This document shows positions 1-8,844 of a DNA stretch of 64,000 nt, piece after piece; within the stretch, counting starts at the first letter, position 1, and each line of letters begins with the position of its first letter. The notes beneath the pieces are model-generated. The model saw only the letters and a list, made by a program, of their open reading frames with translations. It searched no databases and had not been told where the DNA came from. The stretch comes from Halobacteria archaeon AArc-dxtr1 (GTDB lineage Archaea; Halobacteriota; Halobacteria; Halobacteriales; Natrialbaceae). The DNA is taken from contig JAOPJY010000001.1 in the NCBI GenBank assembly GCA_025517425.1, positions 186,001 to 250,000 of the forward strand, given 5' to 3'. Both the position numbers and the translations under genes were made by a program.

Positions 1-55
1 GGCAGCCACTCGAGATGCTCCGTCCGCGACTGCTGGGGCGTCCGATCAACAGACG

Positions 56-562
56 ATGGACGCCTCGTCGCCAGAGCTTTCGTCGGACGACGTCTTTCAC
101 CTGTTACAGACCAGCCGCCGGCGCGACGTACTCACACAGCTGCGTGAGGCAGATAACCCTCTAGATATTCGAACGCTCTCCGAACGGATCGCCGCCCGCG
201 AACACGACACGACCGTCGAAACGCTCGATTCGACCCAGCGCCAGCGTGTCTACATCTCGCTGTATCAGACGCACCTCCCAAAGTTAGCCGAACACGGTGT
301 GATCGATTACGAGAAAGATCGGGGCATCGTCTCCCGCCGTCCTGAGGCGGACGAACTCGATCCGTATCTCGAACTGTCGGCCGATGCTGCCCAGCGGTTG
401 AACCCGTGGCCACGGCGGTACGCCGCTGTGACGGCTCTCGGACTCGTGGCGCTGGCTGCCACCCAACTCGTCTCGACGCCACTCTCGAGTACCGGAATCG
501 CGACAGCAGTTCTCGGCGTACTCGGCCTCACGGCGCTTGCTCACCTCCGGACGGCCGAGTGA
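56..562 (+). CDS. Membrane-tethered winged-helix protein (DUF7344-like)
   Basis: 168 residues. Residues about 12-105 look like the haloarchaeal winged-helix domain seen in DUF7344-type proteins: LLQTSRRRDVL is the typical opening, followed by YQTHLPKLAEHGVIDYE as recognition helix and wing. Two hydrophobic segments at about 120-139 and 147-164 anchor it in the membrane with the DNA-binding part in the cytoplasm. Family members are presumed transcriptional regulators; target unknown. Its 3' end overlaps the convergent next gene by 35 bp. Assignment to the wHTH class is good, the DUF number is from memory. Confidence 0.8.
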   Translation: MDASSPELSSDDVFHLLQTSRRRDVLTQLREADNPLDIRTLSERIAAREHDTTVETLDSTQRQRVYISLYQTHLPKLAEHGVIDYEKDRGIVSRRPEADELDPYLELSADAAQRLNPWPRRYAAVTALGLVALAATQLVSTPLSSTGIATAVLGVLGLTALAHLRTAE

Positions 563-992
563 GCTCCGTCGGCACCGTCTCCGCGTGCTCATCGATCAGC
601 CGATGGGCGTAGAACACCACCGAGAAATCCTGCGGGCTGGGCAACGCACAGGCGACCCAGCCGACGACCGCCGCGGTGTACACTGGATGGTCGGCCCTAA
701 AGCCCCCGACTCCGATAGCGAGAGCGACCGGGAGCAGGAGGGTAAGCGGTGCGAGTGCCGCACACCGGAGGATCCACGGCGCCTCGCGACCCGTCAGTCG
801 CGGTTCGACGACGGCCCAGGGACAGCTCATGACGAGTGACAGTACTCCGTCATCGCGGCCTGGGAGAATCCGAACCGCGTACTCGATGCGCGCCAGTCGG
901 AGGACCAGCGCGTGACTCCACTCGTGGACGAGCAACCCGCCACAGATACCGACGAGGAGGGTGAAACCGGCGAACAGTAGTGAGGGATCCAT
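528..992 (-). CDS. HEXXH membrane protein, possible M50-like metalloprotease
   Basis: 154 residues from the ATG at 992 (an in-frame ATG 42 bases further upstream would add a hydrophilic Arg/Thr-rich stretch and is less likely). The first transmembrane helix ends in HEWSH (H23, E24, H27), a zinc-binding HEXXH inside or near the membrane; three further hydrophobic stretches follow, and SPQDF near residue 120 could give a third ligand. This arrangement resembles small site-2-protease-like or DUF3267-like proteins. It is convergent with, and overlaps, a membrane-tethered wHTH gene. Protease activity is inferred from the motif only. Confidence 0.65.
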   Translation of the reverse strand: MDPSLLFAGFTLLVGICGGLLVHEWSHALVLRLARIEYAVRILPGRDDGVLSLVMSCPWAVVEPRLTGREAPWILRCAALAPLTLLLPVALAIGVGGFRADHPVYTAAVVGWVACALPSPQDFSVVFYAHRLIDEHAETVPTELTRPSGGEQAP

Positions 993-1097
993 CGATCTCC
1001 GAGTTGCTCTCGTTCTCGAGGATGTCGTTATCAATCCGTTGGTAGCCGGTTCGAGGAGGGGTGAGGATTAAAGTAGTGAGGAGTGGTATGATACAAC

Positions 1098-1829
1098 ATG
1101 GCATTCGGCGAGACACTCGAGTTCGGGCACAACGATCGCAGGCGGATCTACGAGTACGTCGAGCGCAACGGCGCTGTCGATCCAGACAGCGCCCGCGAGG
1201 CACTCGGAATCGAGCCGGCTGGCTTTCGACACCACGCCGCGATCTTAAAACGGGACGGGCAGTTGCAGCTTAAACACGGAATGCTCCGGGTCACCATCGA
1301 CGCCGGGACGACCGAGGAGTACGTCTCCGAGGAGCTATCCTTTCATATCCGGCCGGCGAAACAGGAGGATCTGACGGGGATCGTCGGTGCGATTCGACAG
1401 GTAGCCGAGGAGCGCACCTACATCGTCGCTGAAAGTGTCGCCGACGAGATCGACCATGAGAGCGCGCTCCTACGGTACAACGAGATCGAGTCGCGGATGT
1501 TCTTCGTCGCGACCGTCGAGAACGAGGTCGTCGGCTGGGTTCACCTGAACGCGCCCGAGTTGGACAAACTGAGCCACACTGCGGAGGTTACCGTCGGCGT
1601 CTTAGAGGAGTACCGTGGCCACGGAATCGGTTCACACCTCCTCTCGCGCGGACTCGAGTGGGCCGGCACGAACGGCTACGAGAAAGTCTATCAGAGCATC
1701 CCATCGACGAACAAAGAGGCCATCGGATTCCTCGAGACCCACGGCTGGGAGACCGAAGCAGTGCGCGAGGATCACTACAAGCTCGACGGACGCTACGTCG
1801 ACGAAGTCATGATGGCGATCGAACTGTAA
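1098..1829 (+). CDS. GNAT acetyltransferase with N-terminal wHTH-like domain
   Basis: 243 residues. Residues 1-75 form a small helix-turn-helix-like domain (RRRIYEYVERNGAVDP; SAREALGIEPAGFRHHAAIL). Residues 82-243 are a GNAT N-acetyltransferase domain with acetyl-CoA motif A RGHGIG at 173-178 and the usual Asn-containing motif B (STNKEAIGFLETHGW) at about 203-216. The substrate cannot be told. The ATG is chosen because an AT-rich ATTAAA lies about 26-31 nt upstream, fitting a leaderless transcript. The fusion of a DNA-binding-like domain to GNAT suggests acetylation of a protein or metabolite coupled to regulation, but this is inference. Confidence 0.85.
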   Translation: MAFGETLEFGHNDRRRIYEYVERNGAVDPDSAREALGIEPAGFRHHAAILKRDGQLQLKHGMLRVTIDAGTTEEYVSEELSFHIRPAKQEDLTGIVGAIRQVAEERTYIVAESVADEIDHESALLRYNEIESRMFFVATVENEVVGWVHLNAPELDKLSHTAEVTVGVLEEYRGHGIGSHLLSRGLEWAGTNGYEKVYQSIPSTNKEAIGFLETHGWETEAVREDHYKLDGRYVDEVMMAIEL

Positions 1830-1918
1830 GCGGTCAGGGCCGTCAGGTGGGCAACAGCGCTCCTGTCGCCTCGATCACCCGGATCTCGCGTTCGAACTCG
1901 CGTCTCGGCAGTCGTCGG

Positions 1919-3265
1919 TCAGGAGGAATCAGGACTGTGGGTGACATAAACGTCGAGTTCGTTCACGTCGTCGCTTCGTTCTTCGGCGTGACTGAAACGG
2001 ACCTCAACGGCGACCGCCTCGTCCGTGTCGGTTGTGATCCCTTCGTGGAGACGATCCGTCAGCTCCGGTAGCTGGTCGGGATCGTCGCCTGAGACGGTGA
2101 CGACGACTCGATCGATCGATCGGATCGGATACTCGTCGTCGAGTATCACCTCGGTGGATTCGGCCTCGAGATCGGCATACTCGGGCTCTTCGAGTGCCGC
2201 CTCGATCTCTTCGTTCGCACTCGAGGTTAACTGCGTCGCGTGGAAATCCAGCAGAGTGACGCTGACCAGCGGTGCGGCGAGTACGAGAAGCCCGACACCG
2301 AAAATCCCCGCGTACGTGTAGGTCGGTCGGCGGGTCGGCGAGACGTCGAACAGCCCCTGGGGACGGTAGCCGGCGATCCACAGCGTAGCCAGCGCGGCGA
2401 GGTTTATCGAGAGGACGTTCACCACTACGAGGACGGCCGCCCCGACCGCCGCCCCATACATCCCCCAGGCGACCGTAATTCCGACTGCGGCAGCGGGTGG
2501 AATGAGCGCCGCGGCGATCATCACGCCGACGATGGCCTCCGAGAAGCCCCGCGTCAGACTCAAAATTCCGGCGACGCCGGCACCGAGTGCGACTGCCAGA
2601 GAGAACAGGTTCGGTGAGACTCGCTCTTGTAGTTCGGCGGCGACGACGATGTCGACTCCGGCCGGTTCGAGACCCGCCAGGCGGGCGAGGGTGGCGAGGC
2701 CGATCGAGGCGACGATTACGAACGCGAGCCCGACGAGCTGGTAGGTAAACCCCGTCGACTTGAGACCGTCGTCGCCGGTTACGATCCCGACGTTCGCGGC
2801 AAGTGCCGGGCCGATCAACGGAGCGATTACCATCGACCCGACCACCACCGCCGGCGAGTCGGCCAGCAGCCCGGACGTGGCCACGACGGCACTGATGAAC
2901 AACATCGTCACGTAAATCGAAAACGGCGGCGTGAGTTCCTCCGATCTGGTCCTGAGTACCTGTCTCGACGTCCGCTCGCCCCCCTGCACACTCGAACGCT
3001 GTCGTTCTAACAGGTCGTCGAACCGGTGTGAGATCACCGTTTCGGCGTCGACGACGATAACGCGCGCCTCTTCACCGACCCCGACTCGCTTCAGACGATC
3101 GAGGACGGGTTCGACGGCTCTGGTCGGAAGCGGGAACCGCACTACTGCCGCGTACCCTCGTCCGCTCGTCTCGTCGCTTACGACGTAGTCGATTTGTTCG
3201 TCCTCGAGAACGTCGAGCACGGTCTGCCGATCCTCCTCCGGGACCGTGATCTCAAGGTATCGCAT
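1919..3265 (-). CDS. TIGR00341/DUF389 family membrane protein
   Basis: 448 residues. Residues 1-95 are a soluble ferredoxin-like alpha/beta domain that starts at the initiator (RYLEITVPEED). Residues about 112-335 contain the DUF389 membrane core, with the family signature SPAVVVGSMVIAPLIGP at about 137-153 and several more helices. The last 110 residues are hydrophilic and acidic, probably extracytoplasmic. DUF389 proteins are widespread presumed transporters of unknown substrate. Full length for the archaeal TIGR00341 subgroup. Confidence 0.92.
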   Translation of the reverse strand: MRYLEITVPEEDRQTVLDVLEDEQIDYVVSDETSGRGYAAVVRFPLPTRAVEPVLDRLKRVGVGEEARVIVVDAETVISHRFDDLLERQRSSVQGGERTSRQVLRTRSEELTPPFSIYVTMLFISAVVATSGLLADSPAVVVGSMVIAPLIGPALAANVGIVTGDDGLKSTGFTYQLVGLAFVIVASIGLATLARLAGLEPAGVDIVVAAELQERVSPNLFSLAVALGAGVAGILSLTRGFSEAIVGVMIAAALIPPAAAVGITVAWGMYGAAVGAAVLVVVNVLSINLAALATLWIAGYRPQGLFDVSPTRRPTYTYAGIFGVGLLVLAAPLVSVTLLDFHATQLTSSANEEIEAALEEPEYADLEAESTEVILDDEYPIRSIDRVVVTVSGDDPDQLPELTDRLHEGITTDTDEAVAVEVRFSHAEERSDDVNELDVYVTHSPDSS

Positions 3266-3352
3266 GGGTTTGGGACCACCCCGAGAAATATATGGGTTGG
3301 TCCCAGCGGCAGGGAGACCGGAGCGTGAGTCACAGACGAGTCGTTTGCAGCG

Positions 3353-3771
3353 TCACTCCTCCGGGTTGGGGCCGGCAGTCGCCTCCGCCTCCTGTAGTTC
3401 GAACAGACCGTCGTACTCGGCGGGCAGCTGCCTCTTGAGTTCGTGCATGACGCTGTCGTCGACCGCCTCGTCGACGACCTCTATCACGACCATCGCGCGA
3501 TAGGCCGCGTCCTCGTGGCCCTCGCTGCCGAGTTCTTCGGCCGTGGTGACGTGGTCGACGAACTCCTGCCAGTCGAAGCGCTCGACGTGGTCGACCTTGG
3601 TTAAGTGGCGGCCGATCTCGTCTGGAAGTTGCGCACCAATGTTCTCGGCCTCACCGGGCTGGAGACGCCGGCTGAGCGTCTCGAGGGTCCCCGCGTCGAG
3701 CTCAGCGCTGCCTCCCGGGAGTCGAGCTGTGCGCGGTGTTGGACCTCGCCGATGAATTCGTCGTACTGCAT
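3353..3771 (-). pseudogene. DUF2267 family protein, frameshifted in a G tract
   Basis: The family opening MQYDEFIGEVQHRAQLDSRE is encoded from the ATG at 3771, but that frame continues as TRGPSRRSAG. The expected continuation TLETLSRRLQPGEAENIGAQ is in the next frame and runs to the stop at 3353. The switch maps to the four-base C run at 3689-3692 (GGGG on the coding strand); one extra G would give TRGTLETL and a normal protein of about 139 residues. DUF2267 proteins are small helical proteins often found in stress-gene contexts. Either a sequencing error, a real pseudogene or a slippage site; the rest of the frame is intact. Confidence 0.8.
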
Positions 3772-3946
3772 GTGCGGGCGTTGGCCGGCTCATCGTGAGG
3801 GGCTGCTACCTTCAGGTGAAGGGGCCAACAGTAGATGAGCGACCGGTGTCGCCGACAGCTCTCCTCGCGAGCGGCATCGACCAGTCCCGTCGTCGAGAAC
3901 TGTGAGAATCGAAAGACAGTTTTCCGAACGGCGGCTACGCCGCGGT

Positions 3947-5125
3947 ATGCTCTCGATCGCGCTTGCCGGAAAGCCAAACGCCGGCAAGTCGACCTTCTAT
4001 ACGGCGGCGACCATGGCCGAGGTTGACGTCGCCAACTACCCATTCACGACGATCGACGCCAACCGCGGTGTCAGCTACGTCCGGACCGACTGCCCCTGTC
4101 TGGACCGCGCGCAGCGTTGCAACGCCGACAACTGCGAGGACGGTAAGCGCTTCGTCCCGATCGAGCTGTTGGACGTCGCGGGCCTCGTCCCCGGCGCCCA
4201 CGAGGGGAAGGGACTGGGCAACCAGTTCTTAGACGAACTCACGAACGCGGACGTCATCGTCAACGTGATCGATGCCTCCGGAGGGACCAACGCGAAGGGC
4301 GAACCCGTCGATATCGGCGCACACGACCCGATCGAGGACGTCGACTTCGTCGAGGAGGAGATGGACCTCTGGCTCGCGGGCATCGTCGACCGAAACTGGG
4401 AGTCCGTTGAGCGAAAGTCGCGCTCGCCCGATTTCGACATCGACGACGTCCTGGCGGACATGCTCTCGGGTTTTGGTGCGTCTCCCACCCAGATCGCGAC
4501 CGTCCTGCGCGAGCTCGACTACCCCGAGGATCCGATCCAGTGGGAAGACGAGCATCGCGAGGAGCTCGCGCGACTGGTTCGGGAACGAACGAAACCGATC
4601 GTCGTCGCCGCGAACAAGATCGACGTCGCTCCCGAGGAGAACGTCGAGAAACTGCTCGAACTCGACAAACCCGTCATCCCCACGACGGCGGAGGGCGAAC
4701 TCGCGCTCCGGCGGGCCGCCGAGGGCGGCCTCGTCGACTACGACCCCGGCGACGAGCACCTCGAGATCGGCGACGACGTCAGCGACGCCCAGCGCGAGGC
4801 CTTAGAGGGGCTCCAGGAGACGATGGCCGAGTGGGACGGCACGGGCGTTCAGGGCGCGCTCGACTACGCAGTCTACGAGCTGCTCGATCACCTCACGGCT
4901 TACCCGGTTGAGGACGCCGCGAAGTGGTCCGACGGCAGCGGTAACGTGCTCCCCGACGCTCTCCTGTTACCCCGTGGCTCTACGCCTGTCGACCTGGCTT
5001 ACGCGGTCCACTCCGACATCGGCGACGGCTATCTCCACGCCGTCGACGCCCGCTCGAGCCGTGAGATCAGTGATTCTCACGAACTCGACGAGGGTGACGT
5101 GATCAAGATCGTGAGTACGAACTGA
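3947..5125 (+). CDS. ychF: YchF-type GTP/ATP-binding protein (Obg/TGS family)
   Basis: 392 residues from the ATG at 3947, which places the P-loop GKPNAGKST at 8-16 as in all family members; an ATG 45 bases upstream adds only an Arg-rich tail. DVAGLVPGAHEGKG (about 76-89) is switch II and NKID the base-specificity motif. A Cys-rich insertion (C49, C51, C58, C63) is typical of archaeal members and could bind metal. The C-terminal 80 residues form the TGS domain (STPVDLAYAVHSDIGDGYLHAV). YchF associates with ribosomes and hydrolyses ATP or GTP in translation-related stress control. Cytoplasmic. Confidence 0.96.
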   Translation: MLSIALAGKPNAGKSTFYTAATMAEVDVANYPFTTIDANRGVSYVRTDCPCLDRAQRCNADNCEDGKRFVPIELLDVAGLVPGAHEGKGLGNQFLDELTNADVIVNVIDASGGTNAKGEPVDIGAHDPIEDVDFVEEEMDLWLAGIVDRNWESVERKSRSPDFDIDDVLADMLSGFGASPTQIATVLRELDYPEDPIQWEDEHREELARLVRERTKPIVVAANKIDVAPEENVEKLLELDKPVIPTTAEGELALRRAAEGGLVDYDPGDEHLEIGDDVSDAQREALEGLQETMAEWDGTGVQGALDYAVYELLDHLTAYPVEDAAKWSDGSGNVLPDALLLPRGSTPVDLAYAVHSDIGDGYLHAVDARSSREISDSHELDEGDVIKIVSTN

Positions 5126-5161
5126 CGGCGCGGCTCGTAGCTTCTCAGCGCGTTTCCGGGC

Positions 5162-5656
5162 TCAGACGTACCCCTCGATATCGACCGATATCGATTCGGG
5201 CTGGCCCGCTACCTCGTCGGTGATCCTCACCAGTAGCGAGTGGGTGAGCAGGTCGTCCTCGACGCCCCGCCACCACGGGTGCTCGACGGCGACGTCTATG
5301 TGCAGGCCATCGTCCGTGCGAGAGATCGCCTCTAACGCGAGGTCGGGCTCTGACTGCATCCCGGTCAGGACGGCGACGAGTGCGGACGCGTCGAAGTCGG
5401 TTTCCTCGGCGAAAGCGACCGCAGTCTCGTCGCGTTCGATTTCGGCCGCGGTACGGACCAGTTCGTGATACTGTTCACGGGGTCCGGGCTCGCGGCCCTC
5501 GGGTGCCGGCTCGCCGAAGGTGTTCCCCTCGAGGTACAGCGTGTCGACCTCGATTCCATCGGGGAGGGTAGGCGACCGATGGCGGTTCCAGGCGAGATAG
5601 CCGCCGGGGACGCCGACGCCCACGCCGAGCAGACCGAGTGCGGCTCGTCGGTTCAT
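5162..5656 (-). CDS. Haloarchaeal membrane-anchored hypothetical protein
   Basis: 164 residues. MNRRAALGLLGVGVGVPGGYLAW is an N-terminal export signal or anchor with twin arginines but no lipobox cysteine. The remainder is acidic and looks extracellular, with short strands such as VDTLYLEGNTFG and LHIDVAVEHPWWRGVEDDLL. No known enzyme motif was found. It is convergent with ychF (36 bp apart) and divergent from nothing obvious. Function unknown. Confidence 0.8.
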   Translation of the reverse strand: MNRRAALGLLGVGVGVPGGYLAWNRHRSPTLPDGIEVDTLYLEGNTFGEPAPEGREPGPREQYHELVRTAAEIERDETAVAFAEETDFDASALVAVLTGMQSEPDLALEAISRTDDGLHIDVAVEHPWWRGVEDDLLTHSLLVRITDEVAGQPESISVDIEGYV

Positions 5657-5783
5657 CGGTGCTTCGATTGTGACACGGATTCATGAGTATTCGGTATCTC
5701 TTCAAAACGCGGATGTCGTCACGACTCGCCGGTGTCGGCTCGAAGAGGGGATGATCTGGTGTCATTGCACCCGTTTCAGACGG

Positions 5784-6644
5784 TCAGGCGAGCCCCGCAA
5801 GCGGCTCGAACCAGACCGCCGCGATGAGCACGGCGAGAAAGACGTACGAGCCCCTGATCAGCAACATTGTCGCGATCGTCGGCGTCGCGCGCCGAGCCGC
5901 GAGTCCGACGGCGCCGAACGCCAGGGCGGCGAGCACCGCGGTCGGCGGGAAGACGTTCGCGACGGTAAACGCCACGACCGCGAGCAGCGCGAACGCCATC
6001 AGCCCGAAGGCGATGTCGGCCGCGCGATTCGGTCCCAGCGAGACCGCTACCGTCTGCTTTCGAATCGACCGGTCGTACTCGTAGTCCTGGGCGTCGTCGA
6101 CGATTTTGATCCCCGACAGGAGAATGAGGAAGACGAGTGCAAACGCCCAGACGACGGGCGTGATCGCCGCCGCCTGTGCGTAGAACCCACCGACGATGGC
6201 AAGCGCAATTCCGAGCGGGTAGCCCGCCGTCGCGCCGACCGGGTGCATGTCCAGCTGTGGCGCGTGGAAGTACGCGATGACCCACGTCGGCGCGGCGAGC
6301 GCCACGGCGACGCCGTCGACGAGCACCCAGAGACCGAGACAGCAGAGCACGAACACCGTCGTCGAGGCGACGAGGCCGATCCGACAGCCCCGCTCGGTTA
6401 GCGGGTGGTCGTCGTCCTCATCCCTGACGTGGAAGTCGACGTAGCCGTCTTTGATGTGGGCGGTGTAGACCGCCGCGAACATCGCTAGCACGTGGAGTCC
6501 GGCGACTGTCGGATCGCCGGCGCCTGCGAGGATCGCGCCGAACAGCGAGGCGGCAAGCGGCGGCAACATAAACACCGGATGGACCTGCGACCAGTACGCC
6601 CGACCCGTCGCATGCGGACTCGACCCGTGTCTCGCGAGCCCCAT
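5784..6644 (-). CDS. UbiA-family prenyltransferase
   Basis: 286 residues from the ATG at 6644 (a possible start 54 bases upstream is not needed). Polytopic membrane protein with about eight or nine helices. The two Asp-rich motifs that bind Mg-diphosphate are visible: D66/D70/D75 in KDGYVDFHVRDEDDDH and a D-x3-D-x3-D in DDAQDYEYDRS. The family transfers isoprenyl chains to aromatic or lipid acceptors (menaquinone, archaeal lipid, others); acceptor unknown here. It is followed upstream on the same strand by an aminotransferase, with no obvious pathway link. Confidence 0.88.
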   Translation of the reverse strand: MGLARHGSSPHATGRAYWSQVHPVFMLPPLAASLFGAILAGAGDPTVAGLHVLAMFAAVYTAHIKDGYVDFHVRDEDDDHPLTERGCRIGLVASTTVFVLCCLGLWVLVDGVAVALAAPTWVIAYFHAPQLDMHPVGATAGYPLGIALAIVGGFYAQAAAITPVVWAFALVFLILLSGIKIVDDAQDYEYDRSIRKQTVAVSLGPNRAADIAFGLMAFALLAVVAFTVANVFPPTAVLAALAFGAVGLAARRATPTIATMLLIRGSYVFLAVLIAAVWFEPLAGLA

Positions 6645-6730
6645 GGGTCGTGTGACGGCGCGCTGACGGATAATACCGCAGGTGGCGGGTGACGGCAACG
6701 GGCGGACGGTCGGTGACTATTCGAGCCGAC

Positions 6731-7858
6731 TTACCGCCCGCGAACCGCCCGCGTCGCGTCGCCGATGATCTCGAGTGCGTCTTTCAGCTCCTCGACGCCG
6801 GTCGCGTACGAGAGGCGGGCGTAGCCCGCGCCGTTCTCGCCGAAGGCGTCTCCGGGGACGACGATCACGTCCCGCGCGAGTACCTCTTCGCACCATCCTT
6901 CAGGGACCTTTGGCATGACGTAGAACGCACCCTGGGGCGTCGGCACGTCGAGGCCGGCGTCTGCGAGCCCGTCGAGGACGACGTCACGGCGCTGCTCGAA
7001 GGCATCGACCATCTCGTCGACGGGTTCCTGGGGCCCCGTCAGCGCTGCCTCGGCGGCGTACTGAGCGGGTGCGGAGGCGCAGGCCTGGGTGTACTGGTGG
7101 ACCCGGAGCATTCGCTCGATTCGCCGGTTCGAACCGACGACCCAGCCCAGCCGCCACCCCGTCATCGAGTACGTCTTCGAGCAGGCGCTGACGACGACGA
7201 CGTTGTCGGTTTCTGCGAACTCGAGTGGCGATCGGTGAGCCCCCTCGAAGACGATGTGTTCGTACACCTCGTCGGAGAGACAGAGCACGTCGTGCTCGTC
7301 CGCGATCCGGGCGAACTCTCGCATGTCTTCTTCTGTCTGGACCGCACCCGTTGGGTTCGCGGGGCTGTTGACGACGAAGACGGCGGTGTCGTCGGTGATC
7401 GCGTCCTCGACCGTCTCGGGGTCGAGTGTCAGGTCGTCGCGCAGGGGAACCGGTTTTGGGGTACCGTCGGCCAGGTGAGTCAACGCGTCGTAGGAGACGA
7501 AGCCCGGATCCGGGAAGATGACCTCCTGGTCCGGATCGACGTGGGCCTCGAGCACGAGGTGTAGCGCCTCGCTCCCGCCCGACGTTGCGATGACGTCTGC
7601 GGGATCGAGATCGATCCCGTAGTCGCGGTCGTACTTCGCCGCGACCGCTTCACGGAGGCTGCGCGTGCCCTTGTTCGACGTGTAAGCGTCCGTCAGCCCG
7701 TTCTCGATCGCCTCGATCGCCCCGCGCCGGGCGTGGGCGGGCGTCGGAAAGTCCGGCTGACCGATTCCGAGGTTAATGGCGTCCTCGCCGGCAGCTTCGA
7801 ACACTTCGCGAATGCCGCTTATCGACACCTGTTCGACCCGACGTGCGAACTCAGTCAT
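6731..7858 (-). CDS. Class I/II PLP-dependent aminotransferase
   Basis: 375 residues. Fold-type I motifs are all present: N168 in NSPANPTG, D196 and Y199 in SDEVYEH, the PLP-binding lysine K228 in SACSKTYSMTGWRLGW, and the substrate carboxylate arginine in the C-terminal third (GYARLSY). Most similar in pattern to archaeal aspartate/aromatic aminotransferases of the AAT-I subgroup. Catalyses amino-group exchange between an amino acid and a 2-oxoacid; exact substrate not readable. Cytoplasmic, single gene. Confidence 0.95.
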   Translation of the reverse strand: MTEFARRVEQVSISGIREVFEAAGEDAINLGIGQPDFPTPAHARRGAIEAIENGLTDAYTSNKGTRSLREAVAAKYDRDYGIDLDPADVIATSGGSEALHLVLEAHVDPDQEVIFPDPGFVSYDALTHLADGTPKPVPLRDDLTLDPETVEDAITDDTAVFVVNSPANPTGAVQTEEDMREFARIADEHDVLCLSDEVYEHIVFEGAHRSPLEFAETDNVVVVSACSKTYSMTGWRLGWVVGSNRRIERMLRVHQYTQACASAPAQYAAEAALTGPQEPVDEMVDAFEQRRDVVLDGLADAGLDVPTPQGAFYVMPKVPEGWCEEVLARDVIVVPGDAFGENGAGYARLSYATGVEELKDALEIIGDATRAVRGR

Positions 7859-7983
7859 GCCTCAACGGGCGGGGGCGATCCCGATAACTCTTGATGTCGA
7901 CAGTCCGCCGTTCGTGATGGTCTTCTGTTACAATTGGTCGTGGCCGAAAGGAATATCTGCTGTGACTACTCATACAGTACATC

Positions 7984-8727
7984 ATGGATATATCACGGCG
8001 TACATACCTCGCCGCCGGCGGTGTGGGTGCACTCGGTCTGACGGCCGGGTGTCTCGACTTCGTCCTCGGCGACGGACCGCTCTCCTTCGAAGCCGAACAG
8101 GCAGTTCCGGGTGAGGCTGCGCTCTCGGAAACCGACTTTGCAGAGTTCGAGATCACCGAAGAGACGATGGAAGATTCGGTCAGCGCCGCCGGAATCGAAC
8201 GAGATGTCGAAGCGAGTTACTGGATTTCCGCGTACATCAAGGAGGTCGAAATCGAGGGTGAGGCCGAGGATATAAGTGCCTTCGCGGCCGTCTCGACGCC
8301 GGACGTCAGCGTGGCCGGACAGTCGTTCAATCCCGTCGCGGAAATGGACACCGACGAGCTACTCGATGAGTACGGCGGCGAAATTAACTCCGACCGGGAT
8401 CTGTCGGATGCCGAATATGATCGAACCGAGACGTTCTCGGTTCTTGGCGAGGACAGGGACGTCGACGTCTACGTCGGCGAACAGGAGTACGAGGGCGAAA
8501 CCGTCACGATCGATATCTACGTCACCAACTTCGGACACGACGACGATTACCTCGCGATCATCGGCGTCCATCCACACGCCGACTCGCTCCGAGAGGCCGC
8601 CGAAGCGATTCACCTGCCAGACGGTATCGAGGGTGACGAGGCAGACGAGCACCTCGACTCGGAAATCCCCGACGGTCTCGACGAGGACATCCAGACGCTG
8701 TTCGAATCCGTTGAACACCCCGCCTAA
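7984..8727 (+). CDS. Tat-exported lipoprotein (DUF6517-like)
   Basis: 247 residues. ISRRTYL is a twin-arginine motif and GLTAGC (C23) a lipobox, so the protein should be exported folded and lipid-anchored. The mature part is strongly acidic; it contains a long domain with TETFSVLGEDRDVDVYVGEQ and a C-terminal segment HADSLREAAEAIHLPDGIE. This resembles the haloarchaeal DUF6517 lipoproteins; the number is from memory. Function unknown. Standalone gene. Confidence 0.88.
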   Translation: MDISRRTYLAAGGVGALGLTAGCLDFVLGDGPLSFEAEQAVPGEAALSETDFAEFEITEETMEDSVSAAGIERDVEASYWISAYIKEVEIEGEAEDISAFAAVSTPDVSVAGQSFNPVAEMDTDELLDEYGGEINSDRDLSDAEYDRTETFSVLGEDRDVDVYVGEQEYEGETVTIDIYVTNFGHDDDYLAIIGVHPHADSLREAAEAIHLPDGIEGDEADEHLDSEIPDGLDEDIQTLFESVEHPA

Positions 8728-8844
8728 TCGCTGCCCTTCGTTCTGAAATCGATCGAATTCGAAGCGGTACTCAGAATCCGTGAGACGACTGAGAAGTGCG
8801 CGTTTTCATCCGGACGACCGAGGCCGATCCAGACCGGGAAAGCG

